Positions 58,697 through 64,000 of a stretch of 64,000 nucleotides of DNA are shown here, one piece after another (the first letter of the stretch is position 1; every line of letters begins with the position of its first letter). The notes beneath the pieces are model-generated. The model had not been told where the DNA came from. It saw nothing but the letters and a program-made list of their open reading frames with translations, and did no database searches. The stretch spans positions 1-64,000 of the forward strand of contig JAACJM010000085.1 in assembly GCA_013368315.1 (NCBI GenBank), written 5' to 3'. Both the position numbers and the translations under genes were made by a program. The stretch comes from Tetrapyrgos nigripes (taxonomy: Eukaryota > Basidiomycota > Agaricomycetes > Agaricales > Campanellaceae).

Positions 58697-60873
58697 ATGT
58701 CAGAATCCACAATCGAAGTGGATCAGCTCTCCTCGTATATTGGTTTATCTCCATTCTTTCCCTCTCTCCTCGCGTACATTCGCAATGCTTCTCCTACTTT
58801 GCCCTTTGAACCAGTCGTACTCCAATCACTTTTGATATGCATCGTAGCTGGCCACAAACATCTTATTCTCCGAACCGCCGAGGACGATGTCCACTTAGTG
58901 ACGAAATTGGCCGCAAAGGTGAGTCCGCGCACCGTTAGAACATCTGCTCATCCTACCCTACGTGACGCACCCGGATTTTGCTGAAACATTATGTGTTTCT
59001 GTCATACCGTGGCGTTGGGTGCGTGATGCAACAAATGCAATTCGTACTAATAGGGAACTAGTGGCTTCGCCATCAACGCGTCTCGTTTTGGTTCCAGCGC
59101 CCATGTGTGGATCATCGTGCTGAATCATTCACTCCTAGATGCTGTCGTCAATATTTGGTATTACAACCCATAGGCTGAAAATGCGAAAACCTGAAAATCC
59201 TGATTTATCACCGCGAAGGAGTATAAACACCTTTCTTCGCTCCCTGTTCATTCATTCAACTCCAAATTTGCATACCACGCATTCGTTTCATGACGAAACC
59301 TCTACTTTAAAGGGAAAATATCGCCATAGCCGCCAAGCTTCCCGTTCCCGCACTGTCAGAAGCGTAGTCCATTACGGGATGACTTCGTATCTGAACGACT
59401 CCTCCAAATCCTCGCAATTCACCGTCTCGCCTCCGAATTCGCCCGATCATTATCGCACATCTTCATTGACGTCGGGAGGACTGAGTAATGGACCGTCTAA
59501 TCCTTTCTCTACAATATCCAGGAATTCCTCTTCCTCAGCCATTCATCCCACATTTTTGCACTCATATTCAGATCCAACCCCGCTGAGGCACTCACGACTC
59601 CCAGAGAACCATATACAACTTCCCGGTGCACTGATACTGTCTGGGCTTGAAAACGCGAGTATTCCTGTACAAAGAGCTCTAAATACAGTCCTAGCTGATC
59701 GGACCATTCTCTTGGACGAGGATGACAAAATCTCTTTGGAGACTGGGACCAGTATAAAAAACTACCGTCATTCAAGGTTCATCTACGAAGACCGAGAAGC
59801 CATTGAGAACGATGATGGTGGAGGAGGGGTCTGGACACTTCCTGATGATTTTATTCTTGTCTACGTCTGTCCTATCGACGAGTGGGAAAGGCCGGATATT
59901 CATAAACCACTGGTACGGTTCCTTATTCCCTTTTCGACAGCCTGCTGACCTCGATCCCAAGCTGGATAAGTTTGCCATGAGCGTAACTGTGACGCTCGCT
60001 TCTACCACACGCTCTCACTTAACCTCGATATCCCGCCCGCTGTCATTTCGTGGTTCTCCTATCCTATCGCCAGTCCCTCTTTTACCAGGACATGCCTCTA
60101 GCGCGCAATCTTTCGTTCAAACGATACCGTCTCGTCAAATGTCTCCAGGCATGCTCTCGACGACATCTAATAAATCCATAAATACGACACCCCTTATAAT
60201 CCCCGAGCTGATACGCCACCTCAAGAAGACATATACAAAAGTGCTTTTTCCCCCCAGTCTCAACATCTTCTTATCCGATCTTTTCTCTGCTGCACGTCAT
60301 CACCATCAGGTTGATGGGACCTTGCTCACTGCTAAGGCAATGAGTGAGGCCATCGAACTTGCTCGTGCTGCAAGAGTTCTTGGAGTAACTCCAACAGGAG
60401 TGGATCTGATAGAGCGGAAAATGGAGGACCTCGTACGCCTCAGGACAGGATTGGGAATTGGATCTGCACCCAATGCTGGTAGTTTATCAGAATCTATGAA
60501 TAGAGAAGAAGAAGCTTGGATCGACATTATTGATTATGATGATATGCAGAATGGACGTGCTGATGCTAGTGCTGATCCACATCTTCCAACTGTGTCGGGA
60601 ACGCAGGGCATTGGCGACAACAGTGCTGGAAAGGAGTTTGTCGCACCCCTTTTAGACGTGACTCAAGAAGACGTTGCGAGAATTTTCCCAAGAATTGTGA
60701 CGCACCGTCTCAGAGTGCGGAATGGGCCTGAAGACGAGATTTTCTCGAGTGCGGTCTATGGGGCGACGAGTGCTCTTTACCTGGGCGCTGAAGGAGGGAA
60801 GACGAGACGGATAGGAGAGAGACATATCACAATAAAGGATATCCTGGTCAGTATCTTACAGACAGTAGATTAG
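58697..60873 (+). CDS. Magnesium-chelatase-like (AAA-related) protein without visible P-loop
   Basis: Large protein with remote similarity to magnesium-chelatase/AAA folds. The N-terminus MSESTIEVDQLSSYIGLSPF and VLQSLLICIVAGHKHLILRT sits where an AAA P-loop would be, but no GxxGxGK[ST] is present. A 218-nt intron is then crossed to MLSSIFGITTHRLKMRKPEN. A Ser-rich insert precedes GALILSGLENASIPVQRALN with TVLADRTILLDEDD and WTLPDDFILVYVCPIDEWER, which resemble the Walker B to sensor-1 part of ChlI proteins. The C-terminal helical lid includes LIIPELIRHLKKTYTKVLFP and TAKAMSEAIELARAARVLGV. About 690 residues. No role in tetrapyrrole synthesis is implied, since fungi make no chlorophyll. Confidence 0.7.
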
Positions 60874-60989
60874 TCGCACTTGAAGATGTGTATGTCGAGA
60901 ATTTCAATTTTTTGGAGAATTTAACGTAGTGATCGACGACTGCCGACAAGCCGCACAAACCAGTGAAGCCTACGCGTCCAAGGGTAGAC

Positions 60990-60995
60990 CACGTG
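60990..60995. promoter_or_regulatory. CACGTG E-box upstream of the Zn2Cys6 factor
   Basis: bHLH core about 96 bp before the ATG at 61091. Confidence 0.3.
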
Positions 60996-61090
60996 CCCTG
61001 CAGGGCTATTAACTTCTTAGGAGCTGTCGGCAAATGCATTGATAAAGGTCTTTCACAAACCTCCATTCTATAATCCGCTCTGAAACAAGA

Positions 61091-64000
61091 TGTCTTCCAG
61101 CAGAAACGATGCCAGAAACGATGTTCCCGAGCCCTCCAACAAAAAACGAAGGCTGCCAGGAGCTTGCGACATGTGCAAGGTATTCTTCATTTCACCGATG
61201 TCTCCGGTCAATGCTTACCTTGTCGATCATGGGCGTTATTGTAGAAAAAGAAGAGTAAGACCCGTTGTATCCAGCGTTTTCTAGTTTTGCTTACTGTCAA
61301 GATATTCTTGTCTGTTTCAGTTCGATGTGGGTCATACTTCTGATCTCAACTTGCCTTGTAATGGAGTGCTAAATCCTTCGTGAAATCATAGGCGATAGTG
61401 GCGGGACACCAGGAAATCGGTGCACAAACTGTAACAATGCTGGCCTTGAGTGTACACATTACGAGCTCACCAAAGTGCGTCTTGGTCTCTCATGGCGCGA
61501 ATGCTAGCATTTACCTCCCATTTCTGCAGAATCTTGGTTCAGCAAAAGGGTGAGCTGACCTTACGCACCATCTGCACCTCATGTTGTCTCACGTCCCAAA
61601 TAGTTATGTGGAAGGTCTGGAACACCGCTTAGAGAGGATGGAATTGCTTCTCAAAAAGGTGCGTAGGTTTGCGTTCTCGTTCATGTAATCCTCTTCATCT
61701 CTTCCGTTCTCCTGTTAGCTGGTGCCTGGGGTTGACGTAAACGACGATGAGGTTGAGACCAATTACGATGCGCAGACTAACGACCCTGTCAGCTCTTTGG
61801 TGCGCAACGACGATGACTTCAGTAGAATCACGAATGAAATCGAAAATCTCAAACTGGACCCCACGATGAAGAGGTTTTACGGGAAATCGAGGTGAGTCAT
61901 AATATTCCTCCAGGTTTGTCGGAGCCGAAGTTTACAAATGTATTTCCAGTGGATTATACCTTGTAGAAACTGCATTACATCACAAGCATCACCATACAGG
62001 TGGAAACACAGAATTCTTAGCACCTGTGGCTGGGACAAGGCGTGCAGAATATTGGGAGCCTCCTGTGGTAGGTTTTGTCTCGATTTGCGTGAGGGTTGCT
62101 GCTGACTTGGACAATCCTAGTTCCAAATTTCAGCACTACGCATGGCTGAACCGACATATATATTCCCCGCCGACGATCTAATTCAATCATTGACTGACCT
62201 CTACTTCGCTCGCATTAATCCCTTTTTCCCTCTTCTCCACAGACCGACTTTTGAACGATCTGTGAAAGAAGGACTTCATTTATTGGACACTGGGTTTGGA
62301 GGCACCGTTTTACTGGTATGTGCTGTTGCTGCTCGTTATTCGGATGATCCGAGGTGAGAGAGCCTTGTTCTCTCTTCAACTGATGGCATGTTGACGAAAG
62401 ACAATCCAAGGGTGTTCTCCGAGGGATCAAGTGTACCAAGCTCAGCTGGGTGGCATTATTATACTCAAGTTCCTGTTGTTCGCACAAACTTGCAACTGAG
62501 TGCAAAGCCCACCCTATACGAAGTTCAGAACTATTCTGTGCGTGCTCAGGTCATTCGACAATGAGAATGCAGTTCTCATATCAAAACAGTTGTCAGTACT
62601 ATATATCAAGGCGTCCTCGGTAGGACAGTCCACCTGGACTCAGATTGGTTTCGGTCTGCGAATGGCACAAGATGTTGGGGCTCATCGCCGTCGGATCTTG
62701 GAAAAACCGACTGTTCAAGATGAGTTGTGGAAACGAGCGTTCTTCATTCTGTTGCTCCATGAGCGGACTGTTGGAACCTTTACTGGTCGCGATTGCCTCA
62801 TTCATGATGACGAGTGAGCCATTCTTCACTTTTTTGACCTTGTATGCTGAAACAGCTATTAGATATGATGTTGATTTCCCTGTCGAAGTCGATGATGAAT
62901 ATTGGACTGCAAGCGATCCCAGTAAAAGCTTTCAACAACCTGCCGACAAACCGTCTTTAGTTTCATACTTCGTACATTACCTGAAGTTGAGCGACATTCT
63001 CGCGTATGCCATGAGGACCGTTGTGAGTTCGACGCTGGCTTGTCACTGCTATATCTCACTGTTCTGCAGTATTCTATTCGAAAGCCCAGTAAAATAGGAA
63101 CTCGACAACCACAGCAGACCGATCAACAGCTAGTCACCGACCTTGAATCCGCTATGAATGATTGGCTCGAAAATGTTCCAAACCACTGTGAGCGTGTCTT
63201 TTCTTCAACGGTTGATAACATGCTGACGAAAGCCAAAGTGAAGTGGGATCCAAATCGTCAACCGACTGTGTTCTTTGAGCAGTCAGCTATTTTATATTCA
63301 GCCTACTACCAGCTGCAGATATTCATACATCGGCCGTTTATTCCTATGCCGCGTCGACCATCGTCGGTAACCTTCCCTTCCCTTACTATCTGTAAGTAAT
63401 CAGGTCTCTGTTTTGAAGCTTGACTCATCGGTATCTTTTGCAGGTGCCACAGCAGCGCGGTCATGCAGTCATGTGGCCAGGACGATGGAGGTAGGTCGTC
63501 TCATCGTTCCCCAACACCTTAATCTCACTCAGTCTTATCTACTAGGCTCGTAAAGTTATCTTACCTTTCCCCAACACCCTAATTTCAGTCTTTCTATCGG
63601 CTGTCATACTTCTCCTTAACAACTGGTCAGGGAGACGTTGTGGTCCCACTGCCACGACTGCCATTGATTTGGCCGACGTACATGCATGTATGGCCGTCCT
63701 GAAAAGTGCAGAACTTCGGTGAGCCTCTCATAGGTTATCGTCGTCACAGCCGGATGCTGAAGCGTGTCGCTTCTAGTTGGCCATCTTCTGGACGTTTTTG
63801 GTGAGCCTAATTTCTACACACGTGGATCCGCTCGGTCTAATTACACACACAGGGACATGCTTAGAGACATTGCCAGCGCTGGGGAACTCGTTCCTGCCCC
63901 ATACCGGCGTAGCACAAATGCCTCAAGCGAGCGTCTTGAACCTGTTGATATCGACGGCTCTAGGCTAGTGGCTGGTACTCGCCGAGTCATGTCTTCATCT
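61091..64000 (+). CDS. Zn2Cys6 fungal transcription factor (3' end beyond window)
   Basis: DNA-binding regulator with a Gal4-type zinc cluster and a fungal-specific middle homology domain. The start is MSSSRNDARNDVPEPSNKKR, then GACDMCKKKKIRCD and GNRCTNCNNAGLEC, giving six cysteines spaced 2-6-9-2-6. This cluster is spliced from four exons, two of them only 10 nt (61245-61254) and 6 nt (61321-61326). A short dimerisation-like helix follows (VEGLEHRLERMELLLKKLVP). The regulatory domain includes LTDLYFARINPFFPLLHRPT, GTVLLVCAVAARYSDDPR, WTQIGFGLRMAQDVGAHRRR and ILYSAYYQLQIFIHRPFIPM. The frame is still open at 64000, so the gene is truncated by the window. Target genes are unknown. Confidence 0.88.

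Noticed and set aside
58960..59125. Open frame (DFAETLCVSVIPWRWVRD and on) inside the Mg-chelatase-like gene
   Set aside because: It ends in a stop and cannot be spliced in while keeping LAAK-MLSSIFG, so I read it as intron sequence.
59880..59950. Early stop in the Mg-chelatase-like gene
   Set aside because: A GT-AG intron joins HKPL to LDKFAMS, as expected for the family.

Overview
This window is nuclear DNA of a filamentous basidiomycete, most likely an agaricomycete mushroom. The evidence is many short (about 45-70 nt) GT-AG introns, an ergosterol-pathway gene, a Zn2Cys6 regulator, a fungal P450, a subtilase, a GH28 pectinase-like gene, and several proteins of a type I know only from basidiomycetes. 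Genes lie on both strands, with no operons and no prokaryotic signals. I rebuilt gene models by eye, joining reading frames at splice sites and checking them against conserved motifs. Starts and small exons are therefore less certain than the gene identities.

Layout. 0-11 kb: GUP1 (MBOAT acyltransferase), two tandem paralogous MFS permeases of the Dal5/Tna1 type, and NMA1 (nicotinate/nicotinamide mononucleotide adenylyltransferase). 11-16 kb: a Ypk1/Gad8-type AGC kinase and a Cid1-type nucleotidyltransferase. 16-19.6 kb: a P450 whose 3' end is tandemly duplicated. 20-24 kb: CCR4 and ERG19/MVD1, diverging from a 72-bp promoter. 24-29.5 kb: a gene-poor stretch holding a decayed GH28 pseudogene flanked by diverged direct repeats and short palindromes. 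29.5-33.2 kb: a secreted subtilase. 34-41 kb: a coiled-coil protein, a mitochondrial ABC half-transporter (Mdl1-like), a basidiomycete membrane protein and YKT6. 43-50 kb: a cupredoxin-like GPI protein, an alpha-arrestin with a PY motif, and RNase P subunit RPR2. 50-64 kb: a Yippee protein, VPS53, a type I-like membrane protein, a magnesium-chelatase-like AAA protein and a Zn2Cys6 transcription factor cut by the window edge.

Most genes are housekeeping and unlinked in function. They cover membrane traffic (YKT6, VPS53, arrestin), RNA metabolism (CCR4, RPR2, nucleotidyltransferase) and sterol synthesis (ERG19). The one plausible functional neighbourhood is the pair of nicotinate-permease-like transporters beside NMA1.

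The most unusual signals concern gene architecture. These are microexons of 6-12 nt (P450, transcription factor, protease), two GC-AG introns, an in-frame YKT6 intron that would encode a hydrophobic segment, a possible duplication-born intron, and a duplicated P450 terminal exon set that could act as alternative 3' exons. Two genes contain apparent single-base frameshifts inside 6-nt homopolymers, so some base-level errors in this sequence are possible. I saw no clearly novel defence or mobile system.
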